A stretch of 64,000 nucleotides of DNA from Streptomyces griseus (GCF_001715295.1 NZ_MDKB01000005.1:249645-313644); one strand, 5' to 3'; positions 17,717 to 26,579 are shown, counted from the first letter of the stretch. Notes: generated from the letters alone by a model not told the origin. A program made the numbers and translations.

Positions 17717-17742
17717 CGAAGACCCCTCGCCTTTCCGAAGTG

Positions 17743-17761
17743 AATGGTTAGCCTAACCTAA
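17743..17761 (-). promoter_or_regulatory. Iron box upstream of the NRPS
   Basis: On the minus strand this site reads TTAGGTTAGGCTAACCATT, with 17 of 19 bases as in the iron-box consensus. It lies 27 bp upstream of the NRPS start, inside the 56-bp gap after cchG. A second partial half (GGTGACCTAAC) follows at 17768-17778. It should control the NRPS-cchI unit. Confidence 0.87.
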
Positions 17762-17772
17762 GTAAGGGTGAC

Positions 17773-19560
17773 CTAACTACCCTCGCGCCAGGCCTGCCAC
17801 AGTCGCGCGTACCGGCCGCCGAGGGAGACCAGTTCCTCGTGGGTCCCCTCCTCGGCCACACGCCCCGCGTCCAGCACGGCGATCCGGTCCGCCGCCATCG
17901 CCTGGGTCAGCCGGTGGGCCACGAACAGCGTGGTACGGCCGGCGCACGCCGCGAGCACGGCCCGCTCCAGCGCGGCGGCGCCCTCGCTGCCCGCCTCGGC
18001 GGTCGACTCGTCGAGCACCACCACGGGCGCCCGGCCCAGCACCAGCCGGGCCAGGGCTGTCTGGGCGACCTTGGTGACGTCGAGCCGCTCGCCGCCCTCG
18101 CCGACCATGGTGTCCAGCCCGTCGGGCAGGGCCTCGGCCCATCCGCCGGCACCGACGACGCGCAACGCGTCCATCAGTTCGGCGTCGTCCGCCTCCGGCG
18201 CGGCCAGCCGCAGGTCGTCGCCGAGCGAGCCGGAGAACACGTGTGTCTCCTGCGTCAGGATGCTCACCAGCGCCCGCGCCCCGGCCTCGTCGAGACCGGC
18301 GAGGTCCTGCGCACCGATGCGCACCGAACCCGCCTGCGGCGTTCCGATGCCCGCGATCAGCGCGGCCAGGGTGGACTTGCCCGCGCCCGTCGCCCCCACC
18401 AGGGCGAGCGAACCCCCCGCCGGGATGGTCAGGCTGACGTCCCGCAGGACCGGCTCCTCGGCGTCGGGATAACTGAACGTCACCCCCTCCACCCGCACCG
18501 GGTACGGCGCAGCGTCCGCCGGCGGGACGGACGTGTCCCCCACCAGCCGCTCGTCCGCGGCCTCCCCCAGCACCCCGACCAGGCGGGTCAGGCTCGCTCC
18601 CGACTTCTGCGCCTCGTCGAAGGTGAACATGATGGCGCCCAGCGGGGTGAACAGCCGGTGGAACATCAGCGGGGCCGCCGACACCTCACCGAGAGTGGCC
18701 GCGCCGGCCTCCAGCAGGAGGTACCCCACCACGAGGATCAGGACGAGCCCGATGAACTCCGCGCGGTTCTCCCGGCCGACGAACCGGCCGAAGAACCGGA
18801 AGACCTCGATGCCGAGATCCCGTACCCGCCACGACTCGGCCGTGACCTTCTCGCGGAAGGCGTTCTCCAGGCGGTAGGCCCGGACGGTGTCGATCCCGTT
18901 CAGCCCGCTGATCAGCGCCTGGGCCCGGTCGGCCTGCGCCGCCCGCTGCTTCCGGTAGAGCGGGGCGGACCGGGGGAGGTACCAGCGCAGGGCCAGGCCG
19001 TACGCCGGCAGCGCGCCGGCGCCCGCCAGGCCGAGCCGCCAGTCGAGTCCGAACATGCCGATCGTCGCGACGGCGACCAGGACCCCTGCCGTGAACACCG
19101 TGGGGACTGCCGTCCGGATACCCCGGGACAGCACGGCCACGTCGTCGCCGACCCGGGAGAGCACGTCGCCCCGGCCGACCTGTTCGATCCGCGCGCTCGG
19201 CATCCCGAGGACCGCACGGACGGCGTTCTCCCGCAGCCGGGCGAGCAGATCCGCGCCGAGCCGCCCGATCAGGTACGTCGACACGGCGGTGGCCGCCGCA
19301 CCGAGCAGCGCGGCCGCCACCAGCTGGACGCCGACCGTGACCAGGACCGAGCGCGACGTGCCCTCGGCCACCGCGTCGACCACCTGGCCGAGGAGGAGCA
19401 CCGGAAGCACCTGGAGAACGGCCCCGGCCACCGTGGTGAGCAGGGTGGTGGCCGTCAGCCAGGGCACCTCGCGGCAGTGTGCCGCGACCCAGCCGGTGGC
19501 CACGCGTCCCGTCGCCGTGCGCAGGACCGCGGGGGCGGCGCGCGTGCCGGTGGCACTCAC
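17773..19560 (-). CDS. cchG: ABC exporter half with active ATPase site (CchG)
   Basis: This 595-residue ABC half-exporter has six transmembrane helices (about residues 30-320) and a C-terminal nucleotide-binding domain. Walker A GATGAGKST, Q-loop TQETHVF, Walker B VVVLDEST and the H-switch VAHRL are canonical. The signature LSGGQ is replaced by LDVTK, and the D-loop is also unusual (STAEAGS). Together with CchI it can build one complete composite ATP site: Walker A/B/H from this protein and the signature from CchI. The GTG start at 19560 lies 37 bp after cchF. The inferred role is siderophore export, as for cchG of coelichelin clusters. Confidence 0.9.
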   Translation of the reverse strand: MSATGTRAAPAVLRTATGRVATGWVAAHCREVPWLTATTLLTTVAGAVLQVLPVLLLGQVVDAVAEGTSRSVLVTVGVQLVAAALLGAAATAVSTYLIGRLGADLLARLRENAVRAVLGMPSARIEQVGRGDVLSRVGDDVAVLSRGIRTAVPTVFTAGVLVAVATIGMFGLDWRLGLAGAGALPAYGLALRWYLPRSAPLYRKQRAAQADRAQALISGLNGIDTVRAYRLENAFREKVTAESWRVRDLGIEVFRFFGRFVGRENRAEFIGLVLILVVGYLLLEAGAATLGEVSAAPLMFHRLFTPLGAIMFTFDEAQKSGASLTRLVGVLGEAADERLVGDTSVPPADAAPYPVRVEGVTFSYPDAEEPVLRDVSLTIPAGGSLALVGATGAGKSTLAALIAGIGTPQAGSVRIGAQDLAGLDEAGARALVSILTQETHVFSGSLGDDLRLAAPEADDAELMDALRVVGAGGWAEALPDGLDTMVGEGGERLDVTKVAQTALARLVLGRAPVVVLDESTAEAGSEGAAALERAVLAACAGRTTLFVAHRLTQAMAADRIAVLDAGRVAEEGTHEELVSLGGRYARLWQAWREGS

Positions 19561-19597
19561 ACGCGGGCCCGGGCGGGGCGGGAGGGTACGGGCGCGG

Positions 19598-20644
19598 TCA
19601 CCGGCCGACCGACCGGACGAGTTCGTCGATCGCGTACGGCAGCGAGAGCAGGGTGCTCTGGGACATGGCGGCGCCGACGGCGGGGCCCTCGCTGTCCAGC
19701 AGGTAGGACACCTTCCCGTTCCTGGCCGCCGACAGGTTGGCGAACAGTTCGAACTTCTTCAGCGCTTCCTGGTCGGCCTTGTCGTTGATGACGAAGATGT
19801 GGTCGACGTCGACCAGGTCGACGCGCTCCGGTGAGAGCCGGGTGTAGAACGAGCCGCCCGCGATCTCGTCGATCTTCGTCGCGCCCTTGAAGCCGATGCC
19901 GGTGACCAGACGTCCGCGCACGTCGGTGGTGGTGAAGGGCGCGACCGAGTTCTCGTACCAGGACAGCGCGACGGCGGTCCGGTCCGCGAACTCCGGGTGG
20001 GCCTCACGGACCGCGTCGAGCTTGTCCTGGACGCCCTTGACCAGTGCGGCGCCTTCGGGCTCCTTGCCGAGCGCCTTGGCGATGTGGAGCGCGTTGTCCT
20101 GCCACGGGGCGCTGAACGGTTCCTTCTCGGCCTCGGTGCGGCCCACCGTCGGAGCGATGGCCGTGAGCTTGCCGTAGGCGTCCTGGTCGATCTCGGAGTA
20201 GACCGCGACGATGAGGTCGGGCCGCAGGGCCGCGATCTTCTCGTAGTTGGGGCCCGCGTCGCCGTTGCTCATGACGACCTCGGGGCGGGTGCCGCCCCAC
20301 TTGTCCTTGACCCAGGGCCACTGGGTGTTGACGTCGGGGGACCTGCCCGCCGGGTTCGGGTACTGGTCGACCATGCCGACCGGCTTGATGCCGAGCGCGA
20401 GGACGGTCTGGTCGTCGGTGTAGCCGACGGAGACGATCCGTCGGGGGGCCTTCGTGATCTCCGTGCGGCCGAAGGCGTGCTCCACCGTGACCGGGAACGC
20501 GCCCGCGGCGGCGGGGGCTCCGGCGTCCGTCGGGTCCGGGGAGCCGGAACCGCATCCCGCGAGGAGGCCGACGGCGAGGAGCACCGCCGACAGTGCCGCT
20601 GCCGGCCTCCACGGCCGGCTGTGGGTCGTTCTGTGGAGGAGCAT
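19598..20644 (-). CDS. cchF: Ferric-siderophore-binding lipoprotein (CchF)
   Basis: This substrate-binding lipoprotein of the FecB/FepB periplasmic-binding fold (about 348 aa) has a signal peptide ending in the lipobox LLAGC, followed by a Gly/Ser/Ala linker. Two binding lobes then appear, with APRRIVSVGYTDDQTVLALG, RPDLIVAVYSEID and RLSPERVDLVDVDHIF. The mature lipoprotein should sit on the outer face of the membrane and deliver ferric siderophore to CchCD. I prefer the ATG at 20644 (AAGGGA seven bases upstream) to an in-frame GTG at 20665. It has its own iron box at 20715-20733. Confidence 0.92.
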   Translation of the reverse strand: MLLHRTTHSRPWRPAAALSAVLLAVGLLAGCGSGSPDPTDAGAPAAAGAFPVTVEHAFGRTEITKAPRRIVSVGYTDDQTVLALGIKPVGMVDQYPNPAGRSPDVNTQWPWVKDKWGGTRPEVVMSNGDAGPNYEKIAALRPDLIVAVYSEIDQDAYGKLTAIAPTVGRTEAEKEPFSAPWQDNALHIAKALGKEPEGAALVKGVQDKLDAVREAHPEFADRTAVALSWYENSVAPFTTTDVRGRLVTGIGFKGATKIDEIAGGSFYTRLSPERVDLVDVDHIFVINDKADQEALKKFELFANLSAARNGKVSYLLDSEGPAVGAAMSQSTLLSLPYAIDELVRSVGR

Positions 20645-20714
20645 CAGGGCATCCCTTGCTTTCACGCTGTCCGCGACGCCCCGGACTCAGGGCGGGCACC
20701 CTCGCCCGATGAAG

Positions 20715-20733
20715 TGAGGTTAGCCTAACCTAA
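20715..20733 (-). promoter_or_regulatory. Iron box upstream of cchF
   Basis: The minus strand reads TTAGGTTAGGCTAACCTCA, 18 or so of 19 positions in agreement with the iron box. It lies between the cchE stop (20742) and the cchF start (20644), so cchF and downstream cchG can be transcribed independently of cchCDE. Confidence 0.87.
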
Positions 20734-20741
20734 TCACATCA

Positions 20742-21599
20742 TCAGCGTTGCGGGGAAGCCCAGTTGGGCTGTACATGGGTCCGGCCGATGGGCACGATGA
20801 GCGGCCGGTCACCGACCGGGTCCTCGACCACCCGGGCGCGCAGCCCGAAGGCCTCCTGCAGCAGTTCGGCGGTGATCACGTCGCGCGGGTGCCCCTGCGC
20901 GAGGATCTCCCCCGCCCGCATCACGACGAGGTTGTCGCTGTAGCGCGTGGCCAGGTTGAGGTCGTGCAGGACCATGACCACGGTGCGTCCCGACTCGTGC
21001 AGGTCGTCCACGAGGTCGAGTACGTCGATGGCGTGCGCCAGATCGAGATAGGTGGTCGGCTCGTCCAGGAGCAGCAGGTCGGTGCCCTGGGCGAGGGTCA
21101 TGGAGATCCAGACCCGCTGGCGCTGCCCGCCCGACAGCGAGTCGACCGGACGGTCCGCCAGTTCGGACACCCCGGTCATGGCCAGCGCCCGCTCCACCAC
21201 GGACGCGTCGTCCGACGACCACTGCCGCAGCCAGCTCTGGTGCGGATGGCGGCCCCGGGCGACCAGGTCGGCGACCGTCAGCCCGTCGGGCGCGACCGGC
21301 GCCTGCGGCAGCAGCCCGAGTTTCCTGGCCACCTCCCGCGTCCTGAGTCTGCCGATGTCCTCGCCGTCGAGCACGACCGTCCCCTCGTCCGGCTTGAGCA
21401 GCCGCGTCAGGGTCCGCAGCAGGGTCGACTTCCCGCAGCCGTTGGGGCCGATGATCGTGGTGACCACCCCCGGCGGGATCACCACGTCGAGTCCCTCGAT
21501 GACGGTCCGGCCGCCGTACCCGACCGTGACGGACCTGGCCGCCAGTCGCGCCGTGCCGTCGGTCCCTGATCGGGTCCCGGTGATGTGCTGAGCGGTCAT
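20742..21599 (-). CDS. cchE: Ferric-siderophore importer ATPase (CchE)
   Basis: This FecE/FepC-type ABC ATPase has 285 residues. It shows Walker A GPNGCGKST, Q-loop LLPQAPV, signature LSGGQRQRVWISM, Walker B LLLLDEPTTYLDLAHA and the H-switch VLHDLN. The TTYLD and HDLNLA blocks are characteristic of iron-siderophore importers. It energises the CchC-CchD permease pair to bring ferric coelichelin into the cytoplasm. It follows cchD by 40 bp in the leftward cchBCDE run. Confidence 0.94.
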   Translation of the reverse strand: MTAQHITGTRSGTDGTARLAARSVTVGYGGRTVIEGLDVVIPPGVVTTIIGPNGCGKSTLLRTLTRLLKPDEGTVVLDGEDIGRLRTREVARKLGLLPQAPVAPDGLTVADLVARGRHPHQSWLRQWSSDDASVVERALAMTGVSELADRPVDSLSGGQRQRVWISMTLAQGTDLLLLDEPTTYLDLAHAIDVLDLVDDLHESGRTVVMVLHDLNLATRYSDNLVVMRAGEILAQGHPRDVITAELLQEAFGLRARVVEDPVGDRPLIVPIGRTHVQPNWASPQR

Positions 21600-21639
21600 G
21601 GGCCCCCCTCCGTGTCGGTTGTCCGGCTGTTCGGTCGCT

Positions 21640-22701
21640 TCACCGCAGGTTCGCCCTCACCAGCAGGTACACGAGGAAGGGGCCGCCGATCGCGGCGGTG
21701 ATCACGCCGACCGGGAGGGTGACGGGCAGCGCTGTACGCGCCACCACGTCGGAGCCGGTCAGCAGCAGCGCGCCCACCAGGCCGGAGGCCACCATGGGCG
21801 GGGTCGGGTACCTCGTGAGCCGCATCGCCACCTGCGGGGCCACCAGCGCGACGAACGGCACGGGGCCCGCCGCGCTCACCGCCAGCGCGGCCAGCAGCAC
21901 CGCGCACAGCAGCAGGAGCGCCCGCACCCCGGCGTAGCGGACGCCCAGGCCGGCCGCCACGTCGTCGCCGAGGTGCAGGGGCTTGAACTGGAACGCGGCA
22001 CAGGCCACGACGGCCAGCAGGACGAGGGTGCCCCGGAGTGCCGTTCCGACCTCGTCCCACGACCGGTTGTCCAGCGAGCCGACCAGCCACGCCTGGGCCC
22101 GGGTCACGTCCCTGATGTCCGCGGTGACCAGCAGCCAGGTCGTGATCGCCTCCATCACGGCGCTCACGGAGATGCCGATGAGGATGAGCCGGAAGCCGTC
22201 GATCCCGCGGCGCCACGCCAGGAAGTACACCAGCAGTCCCGTACCGAGCCCTCCGGCGAGCGCCGCCGCGGACAGGCCGACCGAGCCGGCGACCGCGGCG
22301 GCGGTCCCGCCCGACACCGTCACCAGGAAGACCGCCACCGCGCCGGCGCCCACGGTGATCCCCAGGACGTCGGGGCTGGCCAGCGGATTGCGCGCGACGG
22401 ACTGCGTGACGGCCCCCGACACCCCGAGCGCGACCCCGACGACGAGTCCGGCCAGGGCCCGCGGCATCCGCAGGTCCATGATGACGAACGCGTCGACCCG
22501 CTCCCCCCGGCCGAGGAGCGTGGCGATCACCCGGGTCAGACCCACGGGGAAGTCCCCGATGCCGATGGACAGGCAGAACACCAGGAAGGTCGCCGCCAGC
22601 AGCAGCAGCGTGACGCACACCGGCCAGGGCCGCCATACGAAGGACAGGGGTCCGACCCGCACGCCGGGCACCATCGGTGGTGTCACTTCGGTCCCGTTCA
22701 C
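21640..22701 (-). CDS. cchD: Ferric-siderophore permease (CchD)
   Basis: This FecCD-family permease of about 353 residues has roughly nine or ten hydrophobic helices. It shows the family blocks RMPRALAGLVVGVALGVSGA, RNPLASPDVLGITVGAG and GPVPFVALVAPQVAMRL, the last being the cytoplasmic loop that contacts the ATPase. It forms the membrane channel with CchC. The GTG at 22701 overlaps the cchC stop by four bases (GTGA), which suggests translational coupling. GTG or ATG codons slightly downstream are possible alternatives. Confidence 0.92.
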   Translation of the reverse strand: MNGTEVTPPMVPGVRVGPLSFVWRPWPVCVTLLLLAATFLVFCLSIGIGDFPVGLTRVIATLLGRGERVDAFVIMDLRMPRALAGLVVGVALGVSGAVTQSVARNPLASPDVLGITVGAGAVAVFLVTVSGGTAAAVAGSVGLSAAALAGGLGTGLLVYFLAWRRGIDGFRLILIGISVSAVMEAITTWLLVTADIRDVTRAQAWLVGSLDNRSWDEVGTALRGTLVLLAVVACAAFQFKPLHLGDDVAAGLGVRYAGVRALLLLCAVLLAALAVSAAGPVPFVALVAPQVAMRLTRYPTPPMVASGLVGALLLTGSDVVARTALPVTLPVGVITAAIGGPFLVYLLVRANLR

Positions 22702-23756
22702 GCGCTCCTGATCCTTCCCCGCCACACCAGCACCGCGAAGAAGGGTGCGCCGAGGAGGGCGACGACGACACCGGCGTCCAACTCGCCGGGCCGTACCACC
22801 AGTCGGCCCACGATGTCGCAGACCAGCAGGACCAGCGCTCCGAGCAACCCCGCGTAGGGCACCAGCCAGCGGTGGTCGGGCCCGGTCAGATACCGGGCCA
22901 CGTGGGCCACCATCAGGCCGAGGAAGGCGATGGGGCCGCACGCCGCCGTCGCCGCGCCCGCCAGCAGGGTGACGGCGGCGATGCCGACGGTCCGGCTCAG
23001 CGCGAGGTTGACCCCGAGCCCCCGTGCCACGTCGGCACCCAGGTCGAGCAGGTTGAGGGAGGGCAGCGTGGTCAGCGCCAGAAGCAGACCGACGGCGACG
23101 AACGCCGCCACCGGCCGGATCACGTCGAAGCCGACACCGGCCGGGGATCCCGCGTTCCAGAACCTCAGCGCGTTCAGCGACTTCTGGTCCGACAGTGCGA
23201 CGGCGGTGGTCATCGCGGCGAGGAACACCGTGACTCCCTGCCCCGCCAGCGCGAGGGTCAGCGGATTGCCGGCCCCCCGCCCGATGCTCGACAGCCCGAA
23301 GACGACCACACCGGCGACCGCCGCCCCCAGGAAGGCGAACCAGACGTACCGGAAGGGGTCGGTGACGCCGAACACGGCGATCACGGTCACCACGGCGAAC
23401 GAGGCCCCGCTGTTCACGCCGAGCAGGCCCGTGTCCGCGACGGGATTGCGGGTGAACCCCTGGATCAGCGCCCCGCCGACGCCCAGGGCGATACCCGCCA
23501 CGACCGCGAGCACCGTGCGGGGCAGCCGCACGGTCCGCACGATGAGCCTGATCCCGGTGAGCCCCTGATCGGGATCGGGTGCCGCGAACAGCCCGTGCCA
23601 CACCTCGGCGGGGCTCAGGGCGCGCGCGCCGACGGCCAGCGACACCGCCCCGGTGGCGGCGAGGACCACCACCAGGACGCCGAGGCCCACGACCCGCCCT
23701 CGGCGGGCCTCCACCACGGCCCCCGGTGCCGGACGTTCAACCACAGCTGTGCTCAT
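22698..23756 (-). CDS. cchC: Ferric-siderophore permease (CchC)
   Basis: This second FecCD-family permease has 352 residues and multiple membrane helices. It contains RLPRTVLAVVAGIALGVGGA, RNPVADTGLLGVNSGASFAV and GPIAFLGLMVAHVARYLTGP, the ATPase-contact loop. It pairs with CchD in the importer. The ATG at 23756 lies 54 bp after the cchB stop codon, so the gene belongs to the leftward cchB-C-D-E transcription unit under the iron boxes at 25302-25423. Confidence 0.92.
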   Translation of the reverse strand: MSTAVVERPAPGAVVEARRGRVVGLGVLVVVLAATGAVSLAVGARALSPAEVWHGLFAAPDPDQGLTGIRLIVRTVRLPRTVLAVVAGIALGVGGALIQGFTRNPVADTGLLGVNSGASFAVVTVIAVFGVTDPFRYVWFAFLGAAVAGVVVFGLSSIGRGAGNPLTLALAGQGVTVFLAAMTTAVALSDQKSLNALRFWNAGSPAGVGFDVIRPVAAFVAVGLLLALTTLPSLNLLDLGADVARGLGVNLALSRTVGIAAVTLLAGAATAACGPIAFLGLMVAHVARYLTGPDHRWLVPYAGLLGALVLLVCDIVGRLVVRPGELDAGVVVALLGAPFFAVLVWRGRIRSA

Positions 23757-23810
23757 GTCGGCGTACGCAGTCCCTCGTGGTCCATGGGCGAAGGCGCCGG
23801 TGCGGGGTGC

Positions 23811-25208
23811 TCACGCCCGGGGAGGGCGAGGCGGCGCAGCGGTGCGGTGGGCCGGGCCGGCGACCGGCGGGGCCTCGTCGGACGCGGCCGTGACGGCCCG
23901 GTCCAGCAGCGAGTCCAGGATCTCCCCCACCCGGACCGCCGTGTTGGAGAGCAGCGCCGACGTGATGCCGTGCGTGTGCTCCGTTCCCCCCTGGAGGTAC
24001 AGGCCGCAGCGCAGGGCGGGGTCGGTAGCGATGCGGTAGTCGCGCTCGACACGGAGGCGGCCCTCCGCGTCGCGCAGGCAGCGGTCCCCGACCTCACCGA
24101 GGAGGCCGAGGGGGTCGACGGGGCTGTAGCCCGTGGCGAGTACCACGACGTCGGCGTCGAGGAGCGTCTCCTCCCCCGTGACGAGGGACGTCACGGTGGC
24201 CCGGACCTTGTCCGGGGTCTCCTCGAGGTCGGCGAGCCGCGACACGTTGAGGAAGCGCAGCCGTTCGGTGCCCAGGACCTTCTCCTGGTACATCAGCCGG
24301 TACAGGTCGTCGATCAGGTCGATGTCCACCACGGAGTAGTTGGTGTTGCCGTGGTAGTCCATCAGCCGGCGTTTGACGCTCTCGGGCGCGGCGAAGTACT
24401 CGTCGACGGCGCCCGGGTCGAAGATCCGGTTGGCGAATCCGCTGTCGTCGGCGGGGCTGTAGCCGTAGCGGGAGAAGACGGCGCAGATCTCGGCCCGGGG
24501 GAAGCGCCGGTGCAGGTAGGCGACGTTCTCCGCGGCGCTCTGACCGGCGCCCACGACGACGAACCGGGAGGGCGAGGTGCCTTCGAGGCTGTCGACCTTC
24601 GCCAGCAGTTCGGAGGTGTGCCAGACGCGGTCGCCGCGCTCCACGCCCTCCGGCAGGAGAGGGCGCAGCCCGGTCCCGATGGCGAGGTTGCGGGCCCGGT
24701 GGACCGCGAGCCCGTCCCCGGAGCGGACGGTGACGTCCAGGTACTCCACGGTTCCGTCGCCGACGACGGGCGTGACGCCGACGACCTCGTGACCGTAGGA
24801 GACCATCGCCCCGACCTTGGCCGCGGCCCACTCCAGGTAGTCGTGGAACTCCACCCGCAGCGGGAAGAGGTTCTTGTGGTTGATGAAGTCGACCAGCCGG
24901 TCCTTGCCTTTGAGGTAGCAGAGGAAGCTGTAGTCGCTGGTCGGGTTCCGCAGCGTCACCAGGTCCTTGAGGAAGGACACCTGCATGGTCGCGTCGTCGA
25001 TCAGCATGCCGCGGTGCCAGCCGAAGCGCGGCTGCTGCTCGAAGAAGTGGGCGCTGACCGGCTCCGGTGGGCCGTTCCGAGCACCGCCCTGGGCGCCGGT
25101 ACGGGCGTTGTGCTCGCTGATCGCGATCGCCAGGGCCACGTTGGACGGCCCGAAGCCGATGCCAATGAGGTCGTGGACGGGTACGTCGCCAGGATGAACC
25201 GGTGACAT
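23811..25208 (-). CDS. cchB: L-ornithine N5-monooxygenase (CchB)
   Basis: This FAD- and NADPH-dependent monooxygenase hydroxylates the delta-amino group of L-ornithine, giving the N5-hydroxyornithine used in hydroxamate siderophores. It is 465 residues long. It has GIGFGPSN near the N-terminus (FAD site), WHRGMLIDDATMQVSFLKDL (typical of SidA/PvdA/IucD enzymes), VVVGAGQSAAEN (NADPH site, about 220) and DVVVLATGY near the C-terminus. It acts before the formyltransferase CchA, whose gene is divergent. The shared 250-bp promoter region holds two iron boxes. Confidence 0.96.
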   Translation of the reverse strand: MSPVHPGDVPVHDLIGIGFGPSNVALAIAISEHNARTGAQGGARNGPPEPVSAHFFEQQPRFGWHRGMLIDDATMQVSFLKDLVTLRNPTSDYSFLCYLKGKDRLVDFINHKNLFPLRVEFHDYLEWAAAKVGAMVSYGHEVVGVTPVVGDGTVEYLDVTVRSGDGLAVHRARNLAIGTGLRPLLPEGVERGDRVWHTSELLAKVDSLEGTSPSRFVVVGAGQSAAENVAYLHRRFPRAEICAVFSRYGYSPADDSGFANRIFDPGAVDEYFAAPESVKRRLMDYHGNTNYSVVDIDLIDDLYRLMYQEKVLGTERLRFLNVSRLADLEETPDKVRATVTSLVTGEETLLDADVVVLATGYSPVDPLGLLGEVGDRCLRDAEGRLRVERDYRIATDPALRCGLYLQGGTEHTHGITSALLSNTAVRVGEILDSLLDRAVTAASDEAPPVAGPAHRTAAPPRPPRA

Positions 25209-25301
25209 GTCACTCCCATCGTGCGGGGAAGCCGCCTGTCAGGCGCGCAGAAGGCGGAGAGGTACGGGAACGGAGCACGCAGGCGGAGCGGCCCGCTGAA
25301 C

Positions 25302-25320
25302 TTAGGTGAGCCTAAGCTAA
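25302..25320. promoter_or_regulatory. Iron box, cchB side of divergent promoter
   Basis: TTAGGTGAGCCTAAGCTAA closely matches the reverse complement of the consensus iron box (two mismatches). It lies 93 bp upstream of the cchB start. Confidence 0.88.
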
Positions 25321-25404
25321 TCACGGGGAGCTGTCGATAGGACAACCTCACGGCCGGCCGTCGAGCACCCCTCAACTGCCGCCAGGAGTCGCCGCGTTGC
25401 ATAG

Positions 25405-25423
25405 TAAGGTAAGCCTTGCTTTA
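25405..25423. promoter_or_regulatory. Divergent iron box, cchA side
   Basis: TAAGGTAAGCCTTGCTTTA resembles the iron box with several substitutions. It keeps the AGGTAAG/CTTGCTT dyad and lies 36 bp upstream of the cchA start. A weaker site than the others in this locus, it may tune cchA separately from cchB. Confidence 0.7.
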
Positions 25424-25459
25424 CTGAGCGGGCCATTCCCTGCTCTGAGGAGGAACCCC

Positions 25460-26407
25460 ATGCGGGTCGTCATGTTCGGATACCAGACCTGGGGCCACCG
25501 CACCCTGCGAGCCCTCCTGGACTCCGAACACGACGTGGCGCTCGTCGTGACCCACCCTCGGAGCGAGCACGCGTACGAGAAGATCTGGAGCGACTCCGTC
25601 GCCGACCTGGCCGACCGGCACGACGTCCCGGTGCTCATCCGCAACCGCCCCGACGACGAGGAGCTGTTCGCGCGTCTTCAGGAGGCCGAGCCGGACGTCA
25701 TCGTGGCCAACAACTGGCGGACCTGGATCCCCCGCCGGATCTTCGCCCTCCCGCGCCACGGCACCCTGAACATCCACGACTCGCTGCTGCCGAAGTACGC
25801 CGGCTTCTCCCCGCTGATCTGGGCCTTGATCAACGGGGAGTCCGAAGTGGGCGTCACCGCGCACATGATGAACGACGAACTCGACGCGGGTGACATCGTC
25901 CGTCAGGAGGCGGTTCCGGTCGGACCGACGGACACCGCCACCGACCTCTTCCACAAGACCGTCGACCTGATCGCCCCGGTCACCCTCGGCGCACTGGGTC
26001 TCATCGCCGCCGGGCAGACGCAGTTCACCCCGCAGGACCGCTCCCGGGCCACCTTCTTCCACAAGCGGTCCGCCGAGGACGTCCGCATCGACTGGACCTG
26101 GCCGGCCGAGGACCTCGAACGCCTGGTCCGCGCCCAGTCGGAGCCGTACCCCAGTGCCTTCACGTTCCACCGGGGCAGGCGGCTGGAGATCCTGAACTCG
26201 GTGGTGTCCGAGGGTCGCTACGGCGGAACGCCCGGCCGGATCTTCTACCGGGAGGGCGACGGCGTGGTGATCGTCGCCGGGGCCGACGCCCGCACCGGCC
26301 GCAACCGGGGGCTGGCCGTCACCCGGGTACGGACCGAGGACGGCCGGGAGATGCCCGCGACGGAGTACTTCACCTCCATGGGCGGCTATCTGACCGGCCG
26401 TCCCTGA
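25460..26407 (+). CDS. cchA: Hydroxyornithine formyltransferase (CchA)
   Basis: This formyl-tetrahydrofolate-dependent transferase of the methionyl-tRNA formyltransferase fold has 315 residues. It shows the catalytic block LNIHDSLLPKYAGFSPL with the Asn-His pair, followed by the downstream Asp in DELDAGDIV. In coelichelin assembly it formylates N5-hydroxyornithine to give the residue loaded by NRPS module one. A small C-terminal domain (about 210-315) resembles that of ArnA/Fmt proteins. The start is well defined, because GAGGAGG precedes the ATG at 25460. Expression should follow iron limitation. Confidence 0.94.
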   Translation: MRVVMFGYQTWGHRTLRALLDSEHDVALVVTHPRSEHAYEKIWSDSVADLADRHDVPVLIRNRPDDEELFARLQEAEPDVIVANNWRTWIPRRIFALPRHGTLNIHDSLLPKYAGFSPLIWALINGESEVGVTAHMMNDELDAGDIVRQEAVPVGPTDTATDLFHKTVDLIAPVTLGALGLIAAGQTQFTPQDRSRATFFHKRSAEDVRIDWTWPAEDLERLVRAQSEPYPSAFTFHRGRRLEILNSVVSEGRYGGTPGRIFYREGDGVVIVAGADARTGRNRGLAVTRVRTEDGREMPATEYFTSMGGYLTGRP

Positions 26408-26408
26408 C

Positions 26409-26579
26409 CTGAGGGCTGTCCCGCGATTCCCGGTGAATCGGCGTGCGGCGTCGGATGCGGGGCATCGCACGGCGGAGGGACGTCCGCATACGGGATGTAT
26501 GGGGACGACGTTCCGACAAGGCGGCGAGGGGCCGTAGCTGTCGTCGCGCGCCCGCCGGGACGTGCGGGACAGCCCTCAG
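26409..26579. repeat. 171-bp palindromic intergenic repeat with 16-bp inverted ends
   Basis: CTGAGGGCTGTCCCGC (26409-26424) and its exact reverse complement (26564-26579) bound a 171-bp segment. The interior holds further dyad-like pieces (for example GTCCGCATAC...GTATGGGGAC). It starts one base after the cchA stop codon. A diverged relative with the same left end lies at 48743-48867. The structure is that of a small non-coding repeat or MITE-like element; in RNA it would form a long hairpin that could end cchA transcription. Confidence 0.75.
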
